A program made the position numbers and the translations under genes. The notes under the pieces were generated by a model that made no database searches, was not told the DNA's origin, and saw nothing but the letters and a program-made list of their open reading frames with translations. From Kribbella solani (GTDB lineage Bacteria; Actinomycetota; Actinomycetes; Propionibacteriales; Kribbellaceae), in NCBI RefSeq assembly GCF_014205295.1, contig NZ_JACHNF010000001.1, positions 2,728,001 through 2,792,000 on the forward strand: 64,000 nucleotides of DNA, read 5' to 3'. This document shows, piece by piece, positions 37,331-45,747 of the stretch; within the stretch, counting starts at the first letter, position 1; every line of letters begins with the position of its first letter.

Positions 37331-38605
37331 ATGAGCCTGACGCCCGCCGAACAGAAAGTACTGGACCGGATCGACGCGGATCTGCTGGTCCGGATCACCC
37401 AGGACCTGGTCCGCGCTCCCGGTCAGAACCCGCCCGGTGAGGAGGCCGCGACGGTCGCCGCGCTGACCGCCGCGGCGCGCGACCTCGGCCTGGAGGTTCG
37501 TACGTCACCGGTCGAACCTGGTCGTGACAACGCCTCGATCACGCTTGCCGGTGGCAACAATCCGGGCCTGTTGCTGCTCGGGCACACGGATGTCGTACCG
37601 GTCGGCGACGGGTGGACAGTCGACCCGTACGGCGGCCTGCTCCGCGACGGGCGCGTGTACGGCCGGGGCGCGACCGACATGAAAGGCGGCCTGGCAGCAG
37701 CTCTTGTCGCGATGGCCGCCCTCCGCGAAACCACCCTCACCGGCCCGGTCGAACTAGCCGCCGTCGTCGACGAGGAGGAGACGGGAAAGGGCATCCGCGC
37801 GTACATCGAACAGCACCGCTCCGCCGGCCAGATCGAGACGCCGAGGTCGGCCGCCGGCGGGATCGAGCAGCAAGGTTCTGGTGCACGGCCGCTCGACGGG
37901 AACAGTTCCGGCGCGCGGCAGTACGTCGGGTGCATCACCGCTGAGCCGACCGACCTGCAGACGATCGTCGCGGCCCGCGGTGACTCCTACCTGCAGGTGT
38001 CCGTACACGGCCGCGCGTCCCACGCCGGCAACCCGGACGGCGGCGCGAACGCAATCTACGGCGCCGCCGCGATCGTCGCGGAAATCGAGAAGCTGCACGC
38101 CGAACTGGCCGCCGCGCCGCACCCGCTGCTCGGCCCAGCCACCTGGAGCGTCGGCCAGATCAACGGCGGCACCGGCGGCTCCATCGTCCCCGCCGACTGC
38201 GTGGTCGTCGCCGACCGCCGCCTTCTCCCGGGCGAGGTCCCCGCCGAGGTACTCGCTGACCTGAGCCGCCGCGTCGCTGCGCTGCACTTGGAGGACCGCG
38301 GTCTGACCGTTGAGCTGGCAATGCCGATGGAAATGCCCGCCTTCGAAACCCCCGAGGCAGCCGACCTGGTCCGCATCACCGAGGCAGCCCGTACTGACGC
38401 CGGCGGCCAGCCGATGCCCTTGGCCGGCTGGACGGCCGCCTGCGACGGCGGCTACATCGCCCGCGATCTGGGCGTCCCGGTCGTTGTCCTCGGGCCCGGT
38501 TCAGTCACCACCCAAGCTCACCGCGCCGACGAGTCGGTTCCGCTGACCGACTTACTGACCGCGGCGCGCGCGTACACCCTCGCTGCCCTCCGGCTCCTCA
38601 CCTGA
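37331..38605 (+). CDS. M20 family metallopeptidase (ArgE/DapE type)
   Basis: A 424-residue zinc amidohydrolase. Metal-binding motifs are LLGHTDVVP, RGATDMKGG and the Glu pair in VDEEETGKG; GRASHAGNPDGG is in the dimerisation lid. Relatives remove acyl groups from amino acids or succinyl-diaminopimelate. Between the catalytic half and the lid is an odd Gly/Ser/Gln/Arg stretch of about 30 residues (around 165-195) that looks like a repeat-derived insert. It could supply a deacylase to the catabolic block downstream, but it lies outside the operators found there. Confidence 0.88.
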   Translation: MSLTPAEQKVLDRIDADLLVRITQDLVRAPGQNPPGEEAATVAALTAAARDLGLEVRTSPVEPGRDNASITLAGGNNPGLLLLGHTDVVPVGDGWTVDPYGGLLRDGRVYGRGATDMKGGLAAALVAMAALRETTLTGPVELAAVVDEEETGKGIRAYIEQHRSAGQIETPRSAAGGIEQQGSGARPLDGNSSGARQYVGCITAEPTDLQTIVAARGDSYLQVSVHGRASHAGNPDGGANAIYGAAAIVAEIEKLHAELAAAPHPLLGPATWSVGQINGGTGGSIVPADCVVVADRRLLPGEVPAEVLADLSRRVAALHLEDRGLTVELAMPMEMPAFETPEAADLVRITEAARTDAGGQPMPLAGWTAACDGGYIARDLGVPVVVLGPGSVTTQAHRADESVPLTDLLTAARAYTLAALRLLT

Positions 38606-38609
38606 CCCA

Positions 38610-38655
38610 AACCCCGTTGACCTGAGGGTGGTTCGGGTCTCAGGTCAACGGGGTT
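38610..38655. terminator. Strong hairpin between the M20 and DUF3830 genes
   Basis: A perfect 15-bp stem (CCCCGTTGACCTGAG at 38612-38626 and its complement at 38639-38653), extended by AA/TT, with a 12-base loop. It separates convergent genes; AACGGGGTT is repeated once more downstream. Confidence 0.85.
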
Positions 38656-38696
38656 CGCGCTAACGGGGTTCGGGGCTGAGGGCTCCGAGGTGCCGG

Positions 38697-39194
38697 CTAG
38701 AGCCGGCTGAACGTGAGGGTTTCGCCGCGGGCGCCGCCCATCCAGAGGTCCTGGCAGGCGGCGGCGAATTCTTCGAGGTTCTCGGTGACCGCGCCGAAAA
38801 CGTTGCCCGGTACCCAGCCCTGGTCGCCGTTGATCAGCAGGTTGTTGCGCCCGTAGAACATCGCAAGGTCGACAATCGCACCCGTGGTGCCGGTGCCGGT
38901 CGTGTTCTCGTACCCGTAGGCGGGGTTGCCCAGGTCGTCGGAGTCGAACGAGAACCAGCACAGGTCACCGGGGATCGGCGTGACTGTCGTGTTCTCCTTG
39001 CCAGGATCGGTGGGTGCGAACGCGGGCAGCAGCGTGTAGATCTCGTTCCGCGCGTACTTGCCGTGGAACACCGGCGCCGACAAGGGCAACGCGTCCCAGA
39101 CCGCCGTACATGTCCGCGGCGCCACGTCTTCCAACAGCTTCGCCACGCAGCTCACGCCACGCTTGTCCAGGCTGACGGTGATGTACTTGCTCAC
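38697..39194 (-). CDS. DUF3830 family protein
   Basis: A 165-residue cytosolic protein of a family with no proven activity, thought to have a cyclophilin-like fold. The typical pattern is clear: KRGVSCVAKLLEDVAPRTC near the N-terminus, KYARNEIYT, PIPGDLCWF, DLAMFYGRNNLL and the closing GETLTFSRL. GTG 39194 overlaps the stop of the amidase (GTGA); the longer frame is antisense noise. It is last in a three-gene operon with an amidase and a D-2-hydroxyacid dehydrogenase. Confidence 0.87.
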   Translation of the reverse strand: MSKYITVSLDKRGVSCVAKLLEDVAPRTCTAVWDALPLSAPVFHGKYARNEIYTLLPAFAPTDPGKENTTVTPIPGDLCWFSFDSDDLGNPAYGYENTTGTGTTGAIVDLAMFYGRNNLLINGDQGWVPGNVFGAVTENLEEFAAACQDLWMGGARGETLTFSRL

Positions 39195-40594
39195 TGTGCC
39201 TCCAGGGTGGGGGTGCGGAGATGCCAGTCGGTCGCGGCCTGGTACGCCTGCCCGACCCGCAGTGTCAGTGCGTCGGCGTGACGCGCCGCGACCACCTGCA
39301 AACCGGCGGGCAGCCCGGCCTTGGTGAAGCCGCACGGCACGCTGAGCGCCGGCTGCTGCGTGAGGTTGAACGGATAGGTGTACGGCGTCCAGTCGGTCCA
39401 ATCCGGCGACGCGGACCCGTCCGGTACGTCCTGGCCGACCGGGAATGCGGTGATCGGGAGCGTCGGCGTGACGAGTACGTCGTACTGCTCGTGGAACTTC
39501 CCCATCAACGTGCCGAGATCCATCCGGATCGTGGTGGCGTCGAGGAAGTCGGAGGCCGAATACGCCGAGCCGAGCTCCGCGACCCGGCGCAGTCCTGGAT
39601 CGACCCGATCGTCGACCTCGTATGACGACAGCACCTTTGCCGCGCCCGACCACCACAGCACGTTGAACGCGTCGATCGGGTCGGTGAAACCTGGATCGAC
39701 CTCGGTCACTATCGCGCCGGCGTCCGCGAGTACGCCGACCGCGGCCCGGACGAGTGCCTCCACCTCCGGGTCATTGTTGACAAAGCCGAGATCGGCCGAG
39801 AACGCGATCCGCAGTCCGGCGACGCCGTCGTCGATACCGTTCAGGAACGAGGTCGGTGGCGTCGGCATCGCGGACCAGTCACGCGAGTCGAAGCCGCTGA
39901 CCACATCGAGCAGCGCCGCCGTGTCGCGTACGGTCCGTGTCATCGGTCCGGCGTGCGACAACGTACCGAACGCGCTCGCCGGGAAGAGCGGGATCAGTCC
40001 GTACGTCGGCTTCAGCGCGACCGTGCCGGTGAACGCGGCCGGGATCCGGACCGATCCACCGCCGTCGGTACCTAATGACCACGCACCCATGCCGAGACCG
40101 ACCGCGGTCGCCGAGCCGCCGCTCGATCCGCCGGAAGTCTTGGTTGCATCCCACGGGTTGCCGGTCGCGCCGTACGTGTACGAGTCGGTGACGCCCTTCC
40201 AGGAGTACTCCGGGGTAGTCGTCTTGCCGAGGATGACCGCGCCGGTCTCGCGGAGCCGTGCGACCGAGGGCGCGTCCTGGTCCCACGGTCCGGCCGGATC
40301 GATCATCGTGCTGCCGCGCATTGTCGGCCATCCGATTGTCCACAATGCGTCCTTGATCGATGTCGGTACGCCGTCACCCGGACCGAGCGGCGTACCCGCA
40401 CGCCAGCGGGCCTCCGATTCCTTGGCCGCGGCCAACGCGCCTTCGGCGTCCACGAGGACGAACGCGTTGACCTGTTCGTCGTACTTCTCGATCGCGTCCA
40501 GCGCATACTGGGTCGCTTCGACCGGGGACAGTGCCCCGGTCCGGTAACCCTCGACCAACTCGGTTGCCTGTGTCATCGATGTTGCTTGTGTCAT
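39191..40594 (-). CDS. Amidase (amidase signature family)
   Basis: A 467-residue Ser-cisSer-Lys amidase. The catalytic Lys is in GVPTSIKDALW and the Gly/Ser stretch is TSGGSSGGSATAV; SLGTDGGGSVRIPA follows. It hydrolyses a carboxamide of unknown identity. The first residues are a duplicated MTQAT, so both ATG 40594 (overlapping the upstream stop as ATGA) and ATG 40576 are usable. It belongs to the operon that starts behind the palindrome at 42296. Confidence 0.92.
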   Translation of the reverse strand: MTQATSMTQATELVEGYRTGALSPVEATQYALDAIEKYDEQVNAFVLVDAEGALAAAKESEARWRAGTPLGPGDGVPTSIKDALWTIGWPTMRGSTMIDPAGPWDQDAPSVARLRETGAVILGKTTTPEYSWKGVTDSYTYGATGNPWDATKTSGGSSGGSATAVGLGMGAWSLGTDGGGSVRIPAAFTGTVALKPTYGLIPLFPASAFGTLSHAGPMTRTVRDTAALLDVVSGFDSRDWSAMPTPPTSFLNGIDDGVAGLRIAFSADLGFVNNDPEVEALVRAAVGVLADAGAIVTEVDPGFTDPIDAFNVLWWSGAAKVLSSYEVDDRVDPGLRRVAELGSAYSASDFLDATTIRMDLGTLMGKFHEQYDVLVTPTLPITAFPVGQDVPDGSASPDWTDWTPYTYPFNLTQQPALSVPCGFTKAGLPAGLQVVAARHADALTLRVGQAYQAATDWHLRTPTLEAQ

Positions 40595-41568
40595 CGATCT
40601 CCTGTCGGGATGTAGCCGAGCTTTTTGTCAACAATGTTCAGGAGGGGCTCGCCGGCCAGCCAGCGTTGTGCATTGTCTGCAAACTGCGCCGCCAAGGTGT
40701 CCCGCCAGCCGATGACGTCGCCGGACATGTGGGCCGTGACCGTTACGTTCGGCGCCGTCCAGAGTGGATGGTCGGGCGGCAGCGGTTCGCGATCGAACAC
40801 GTCCATGGTGGCCGCGATGTGTCCGGCGCAGACGGACGCGAGGAGCGCGGTTTCGTCGACAATCGGACCACGAGCGACATTGATCAGGTGGGTGCCCGGC
40901 CGCATCGCGGCCAGAACAGGATTGTTGACAAGGTGGCGGGTCGCGTCGGTCAGCGGCGCCGCGAGGATCACGTGGTCCGCCCAGCCGATCTCGTCCCGCA
41001 GGTTGCTGCTGGCAACGACCTCGCCGAAGTCCGGATCGCCCGAGCGAACCGTCCGGCCCGCGCCACGAACCTCCAGACCGGCCGCCCGGAGCAGGCGAGC
41101 GATCGTCCGGCCGATGCCGCCGGTACCAACGACGAGCGCCTTCGCGCCGAGGATGCTCTGGGTCTCACGATGCTGCCATTGCCGCGCGCGCTGCAGATCG
41201 AAACTGCGCATACTGTCTTTGGCGTGTGCGATCACCGCGCCGAGCACATACTCCGCGATCGGCCGGTCGAACACGCCACGCGCGTTGGTCACCACGACCG
41301 CTGAATCGCGCAACTCGTCGAAGAGCAACGTGTCCACCCCAGCCGCGGTGACGTGAATCCACTCGAGCGCGCCGGCGTCCGCCCAGACGTCCCGGACCGC
41401 AGTGGAGAAGAAGTCCCACAGCAACAGCGCCCGCGCCCCACGCACCGAGTCACGCAAACCATCCGCGTCGCAGTACCGAAAGTCGACCGCCAGCCCGCCC
41501 AGCCCCGGCGGCCGATCAGTCACCCGCTCACAAAGCACCGCCACAACAGGCCGCTCACCACCCACCAA
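40591..41568 (-). CDS. D-2-hydroxyacid dehydrogenase
   Basis: An NAD(P)-dependent oxidoreductase of the D-isomer family. The nucleotide loop is GTGGIG, and the catalytic Arg (NVARGPIVDE), Glu (FDREPLP) and His (TAHMSG) are in order. The frame is open back to 42267, giving 558 residues, but the first 233 are an Ala/Val/Pro/Gly repeat translated from a tandem array. Starting at TTG 41568 (GGAGG seven bases upstream) or GTG 41565 gives about 325 residues, the normal family length. It heads the operon with the amidase and DUF3830 genes. Confidence 0.85.
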   Translation of the reverse strand: MVGGERPVVAVLCERVTDRPPGLGGLAVDFRYCDADGLRDSVRGARALLLWDFFSTAVRDVWADAGALEWIHVTAAGVDTLLFDELRDSAVVVTNARGVFDRPIAEYVLGAVIAHAKDSMRSFDLQRARQWQHRETQSILGAKALVVGTGGIGRTIARLLRAAGLEVRGAGRTVRSGDPDFGEVVASSNLRDEIGWADHVILAAPLTDATRHLVNNPVLAAMRPGTHLINVARGPIVDETALLASVCAGHIAATMDVFDREPLPPDHPLWTAPNVTVTAHMSGDVIGWRDTLAAQFADNAQRWLAGEPLLNIVDKKLGYIPTGDR

Positions 41569-42262
41569 CGCCCCACCTCCCCGAGCCAACGGCACAGATC
41601 CCGCACCCACCAACGCCCCACCTCCCCCAGCCGCCGGCACAGATCCCACACCCACCGACACAGGTCCCGCGGCCGCCGGCCCCTCTCCCCCAGCCGCCAG
41701 CGCAGATCCCGCATCCGCCGGCACAGGTCCCACACCCGACAGCACCGGCCCCACAGCCGACGGCACAACTCCCACACCCGACAGCACAGGTCCCACACCC
41801 GCCGGCGTAGGACTCGCGGCCGACGGCGCAGCTCCCCGAACCGCCGCCGAGCTGACCGCCGAGGCGCCGGCACGCACACCAGCCGAGACGACCGCGGAGG
41901 CGCCTGCGGCGTTGGCAGAGTCACCGCTCACCGACTGCGCGACCGGAGCGGTCGCCGGAGTGACAGCGAGGGTGCCTGCCGGGGTGACAGCGGGGGTGAC
42001 AGAGTCGCCACTCCACGCCCGCTCACCAGTCACCGACTGCGCGACCGGGGCAGTCGCCGGGGCGACTGCGGGCGTGACCACTGGCGTGACCGCGGGCGTG
42101 ACGGCGGGCGTGACGGCCGAGGTGACGGCGGGGATGACAGCGTCGCCACTCCGCTCCCGCTCACCAGTCACCGACTGCGCGGCCGGCGTGGCTGCTGGGG
42201 TTGTTGCCCAGGTGGCGGGCGTGGCTGCCGGGGTGGCGGGTGAGGGGTTGGGCGGGGTGGCT
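41569..42262. repeat. Large degenerate repeat array upstream of the dehydrogenase
   Basis: About 690 bases of GC-rich repeats separate the dehydrogenase from its probable promoter. Part 1 (about 41569-41815) has units around CACAGATCCCACACCCACC; part 2 (about 41920-42235) has three copies of a block containing TCACCGACTGCGCGACCGG plus short GGGCGTGAC units. It is open on several frames simply because of composition; base use at codon third positions differs from neighbouring genes. Confidence 0.75.
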
Positions 42263-42295
42263 GGCACGCATCGAGGCTAGGAACTCGCTGGTAGG

Positions 42296-42307
42296 ATTGT
42301 CAACAAT
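42296..42307. promoter_or_regulatory. GntR-type operator A
   Basis: ATTGTCAACAAT, a palindrome (ATTGT-CA-ACAAT), 26 bases before the isomerase start at 42334 and beyond the far end of the dehydrogenase repeat array. It is one of four near-identical intergenic sites in this block. Confidence 0.65.
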
Positions 42308-42333
42308 ATCCCTGGGACCGCACACTGACTCGC

Positions 42334-43083
42334 ATGAGTACGCGTCCTCCCACTCACCCGTTGCCGGCCGCGGTGCCGACGCTCCTGCAGACGGGTATCG
42401 GCGTCGTCGCGCCGTACGACTTCGCGCTCGACCGCGAACTGTGGCGCTGGGTACCCGACGATGTCACCCTGCACCTGACCCGGATGCCGTACGCCCCGAT
42501 GGCCGCGACCGTCGAAATGGCCGTACACATTTCGGACCCGGAACTGGTCGCACGAACGACCTACAACGTGCTCCCGGTCGCCCCGCTGGCGGTCGCGTAC
42601 GCCTGTACGTTCGGGAGTTTCGTCAGCGGGCTGACCGGTGAGGCCGCGCTCGTCGACGCGATGGTCGCGGCCGGCGCCCCGGCCGCGGTGACCACCAGCG
42701 GGGCGTTGCTGCTCGCGCTCCGCCGGCTCGGCATCAACCGGATCGCGACAGTCACGCCGTACACGAACGACCTGACCGCCGGGCTGAGCAGGTTCCTCGG
42801 CGAGGCCGGGGTCGAGGTGGTCGCGACCGCCGGCCTCGGGCTGATCGCACAGATCTGGGCGGTCCCGTACGAGACCACGGTCGAGCTGGTCCGCGGCATC
42901 GACAGTGACTCCGCGGAGGCGATCTTCATCAGCTGCACGAACCTGCCGACGTACGACGTGATCGCCGGTCTGGAAGCCACCCTCGGCAAACCCGTACTGA
43001 CCGCCAACCAGGTCACGATGTGGTCCGCGCTCGAACTCGCCGGCCACACCGCGATCGGGCCGGGGCAGCGCTTGCTCGCATGA
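42334..43083 (+). CDS. Asp/Glu racemase-fold protein (maleate isomerase/EutA-like), copy 1
   Basis: A 249-residue protein of the superfamily with aspartate racemase, maleate cis-trans isomerase and arylmalonate decarboxylase. Both cysteine positions are filled: Cys91 in AYACTFGSF and Cys201 in ISCTNLPTYD, as in two-base racemases and maleate isomerase. It resembles EutA, a protein of uncertain function in ectoine gene clusters. It is followed after 99 bases by the ectoine-hydrolase-like gene. ATG 42334 lies just after operator A. Substrate unknown. Confidence 0.85.
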   Translation: MSTRPPTHPLPAAVPTLLQTGIGVVAPYDFALDRELWRWVPDDVTLHLTRMPYAPMAATVEMAVHISDPELVARTTYNVLPVAPLAVAYACTFGSFVSGLTGEAALVDAMVAAGAPAAVTTSGALLLALRRLGINRIATVTPYTNDLTAGLSRFLGEAGVEVVATAGLGLIAQIWAVPYETTVELVRGIDSDSAEAIFISCTNLPTYDVIAGLEATLGKPVLTANQVTMWSALELAGHTAIGPGQRLLA

Positions 43084-43182
43084 CCGGCGCCACCCGGCGC
43101 GCACCTACCTCAGTCGACAACACCACACGGCAGCACCACGCGACAACAGCATCCCCAAGCGAACCGGAAAGAGGTGACGTAG

Positions 43183-44367
43183 GTGTCCGACCTGCTGGAG
43201 CAGGCGGTCGAGCCGGACGAGTACTCCGGCCGGCTGACCCGGGTCCGCGCCGTCCTGGCCGAACGTGGCCTCGGCGCGCTGGTCGTGAGCGATCCCGCGA
43301 ACCTCTTCTACCTGACCGGGTACGACGCGTGGTCGTTCTACACGCCACAGTGCCTGCTGGTCCCGGCCGACGGCGAAGTGCAGTTGTTCGCGCGGGCGAT
43401 GGACGCGGCCGGGGCGTCGTACACGTGCAACCTGCGCGCCGACCAGATCCACGGGTACCCGGAACATCTCGTGCATCGACCGGACATTCATCCGTACGAC
43501 TGGATCGCCGGCGTATGCCGGGACTTCGTACCGGTTGGCGCGGATGTCGCGGTGGAAGCGGACGCGCACTACTTCACGCCCCGCGGTTATCTTGCTCTTG
43601 GCAACGGACTGCCCGGCCGCCGGCTGCTCGACTCGGCCGAGTTGGTGAACTGGGTCCGGCTGGTGAAGTCGGAGCACGAACTGCGCCAACTGCGGATCGC
43701 GGGCGGGATCGCCGAGCAGGCGATGCGGATCGCGCTCGATCAGCTCCATCCCGGCGTACGGCAGTGCGACCTGGTCGCCGAGATCCTCGCCGCGCAGGCG
43801 ACCGGTACGCCGGAGCACGGCGGCGATTACCCCGCGATCGTGCCGATGCTGCCGACCGGCAACGCCGCCGGTACGCCGCACCTGACCTGGACCGACCGTC
43901 CGTTCGTCGCAGGTGAAGCGACCACGATCGAACTGGCCGGCGTATTCGGCCGGTACCACGCGCCGCTGGCCCGGACGATGATGCTCGGCGATCCGCCGCG
44001 TCGGCTCCGCGAGACCGCCAAGATCGTTGCCGACGGCATGAGCGCCGCATTGTCGACAATCTGGCCAGGTGTCACCGGCAGCGCCGTTCACGCCGCGTTC
44101 AACGACGTGATCGCGGCGCACGGACTGGTGAAGGAATCCCGGATCGGGTACTCGATCGGCATCGGGTACCCGCCGGACTGGGGCGAACGCACCGTCAGCC
44201 TGCGCCCCGAGGAGACCACCGTGCTGACCGCGGGGATGGCGTTCCACGTCATCCTCGGGATGTGGATGGACGGCTGGGGATACGAGCTGTCCGAGCCCGT
44301 TGTGGTCACCGCCGACGGAGTGGAACGTCTGACCGGACTGTCCCACGAACTGACAATCAGGAGGTAG
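43183..44367 (+). CDS. M24-fold hydrolase similar to ectoine hydrolase (DoeA/EutD)
   Basis: A 394-residue creatinase/prolidase-fold protein: an N-terminal domain (1-155) and a pita-bread domain. DPANLFYLTGYDAWSFY (37-53), HGGDYPAIVPMLPTG and PHLTWTDRP match my memory of ectoine hydrolase, which opens the ectoine ring. The usual M24 metal-ligand strand (DxG and later SD-TR) reads IELAG at 249-253 and APLART at 260-265, so at least two metal-ligand Asp residues are missing, as expected for a non-canonical member. AAAGAGGTG precedes GTG 43183. Ectoine as substrate is inference. Confidence 0.83.
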   Translation: MSDLLEQAVEPDEYSGRLTRVRAVLAERGLGALVVSDPANLFYLTGYDAWSFYTPQCLLVPADGEVQLFARAMDAAGASYTCNLRADQIHGYPEHLVHRPDIHPYDWIAGVCRDFVPVGADVAVEADAHYFTPRGYLALGNGLPGRRLLDSAELVNWVRLVKSEHELRQLRIAGGIAEQAMRIALDQLHPGVRQCDLVAEILAAQATGTPEHGGDYPAIVPMLPTGNAAGTPHLTWTDRPFVAGEATTIELAGVFGRYHAPLARTMMLGDPPRRLRETAKIVADGMSAALSTIWPGVTGSAVHAAFNDVIAAHGLVKESRIGYSIGIGYPPDWGERTVSLRPEETTVLTAGMAFHVILGMWMDGWGYELSEPVVVTADGVERLTGLSHELTIRR

Positions 44368-44372
44368 CCACT

Positions 44373-45563
44373 GTGCCAGCACTCCCCTACGCCGCTCGCG
44401 CCACCGGACTGGTGGGCTCGGTGATCGACTCGAGCACCTCGCTGCTGCACAAGCAGACGCACGACATCGTCCGCTTCGCGATGGGTTCGCCCGCCGCCGA
44501 GGCGGTGCCGGCGCGGATCTTGTCGACAATCGCCGCCGACGAGCTGAGTCGCCCGGCCGCGTACGACTATGCGGCGACCGAGGGTGATCCGCCTTTGCAT
44601 GCGGCGTTGCTGGACATGTTGCGTGGCACCAGCGACGAAACGACCGCCGATCGCCTCACCGTCACCGCGGGCGGTATGCAAGGACTCGATCTGTTCTGCA
44701 AGATCTTCGTCGACCCGGGCGATCTCGTCGTCGTCGAGTCGCCGACGTACACCAACGGCAGCGCGACCGCGCTCTCATACGGCGCCGAACTGCTCGAGGT
44801 CCCGGTCGATGGCGACGGTATGATTGTCGACGATCTACCACGCCTGCTCGACGGGCGGACCCCGAAGGCGATCTACACGATCCCGACCTTCCAGAACCCG
44901 TCCGGCGCGACGCTCTCGCTCGAACGCCGGCATCGCCTGCTCGAACTGGCCCGATCCTGGGGATCGATGGTGATCGACGACGATCCGTACGGGCTGCTGC
45001 GCTTCGAGGGCGATCCGCTTCCGACGCTGCGGGAGCTCGGCGCGGGTGATCCGCTGGTGTTCGCGGTCCGCACGTTCTCGAAGATCATCGCGCCCGGTCT
45101 GAGGGTCGGCTGGGTCGACGCCGACCCGGAGTTGCAGCGGCTGCTGATCAACGCGAAGCAGGCGATGGACACCTGTACGAACCTGCCGGCGCAGCGATTG
45201 CTCACTGGTTTCCTGGCCGGTGGACATCTGGAGGCGCACCTGGTCACGCAGCGGGCGGAGTACAAGCGCCGCAAGGAGGCGATGCACGCGGCACTGACCG
45301 AACACTTCGACGACATCGCGCACTGGACCGATCCCGAAGGCGGCTTCTTCCTCTGGGTAACGCTTGAGAACGGCGTCGACACCGAGAAACTCTTCGAGGT
45401 CGCGCTGGCCGAGGGCGTCGCCTTCATCCCCGGCCCCGCCTTCTCCCCCACCGGCCGCTTCACCGACGCCTTCCGTCTCTGCTTCGCGTCCACGCCCCCC
45501 GACCGAATCCACGAAGGCATAACCCGCCTCCGCCGCGCCACCGCCAAACTATCTCCCGCCTGA
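44373..45563 (+). CDS. PLP-dependent class I/II aminotransferase (LysN/MocR-like core)
   Basis: A 396-residue aminotransferase of fold type I. YDYAATEGDPPLHAAL, then VTAGGMQGLDL, ESPTYTNG, TIPTFQNPSGATLS and the PLP lysine in RTFSKIIAPGLRVGW are all present. It resembles 2-aminoadipate transaminase and the aminotransferase half of MocR regulators but has no DNA-binding domain. AGGAGG lies seven bases before GTG 44373, five bases after the M24 stop, so the two are co-transcribed with the isomerase. Confidence 0.92.
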   Translation: MPALPYAARATGLVGSVIDSSTSLLHKQTHDIVRFAMGSPAAEAVPARILSTIAADELSRPAAYDYAATEGDPPLHAALLDMLRGTSDETTADRLTVTAGGMQGLDLFCKIFVDPGDLVVVESPTYTNGSATALSYGAELLEVPVDGDGMIVDDLPRLLDGRTPKAIYTIPTFQNPSGATLSLERRHRLLELARSWGSMVIDDDPYGLLRFEGDPLPTLRELGAGDPLVFAVRTFSKIIAPGLRVGWVDADPELQRLLINAKQAMDTCTNLPAQRLLTGFLAGGHLEAHLVTQRAEYKRRKEAMHAALTEHFDDIAHWTDPEGGFFLWVTLENGVDTEKLFEVALAEGVAFIPGPAFSPTGRFTDAFRLCFASTPPDRIHEGITRLRRATAKLSPA

Positions 45564-45747
45564 CAACACCGATTCCCCCAACCACCCGGCAACCATCCCC
45601 CAGCGACAGCTCCACCACCGATCAGCCGTCCACGGTGCCGTGCGGCGGGGGTCCTCGGTGCCGGGTGCCGATGCTGGGGCGCTCGGTGGGGATGCTTGGT
45701 GGAGGTAATCCTGGGTGACAGCAGCGGAGGGCAGAGCGTGCGGCTGC

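Noticed and set aside
41402-42280. A 292-residue plus-strand Pro/Thr/Ala-rich frame
   Set aside because: It is the complement of the repeat array and the dehydrogenase start; there is no ribosome-binding site or domain.
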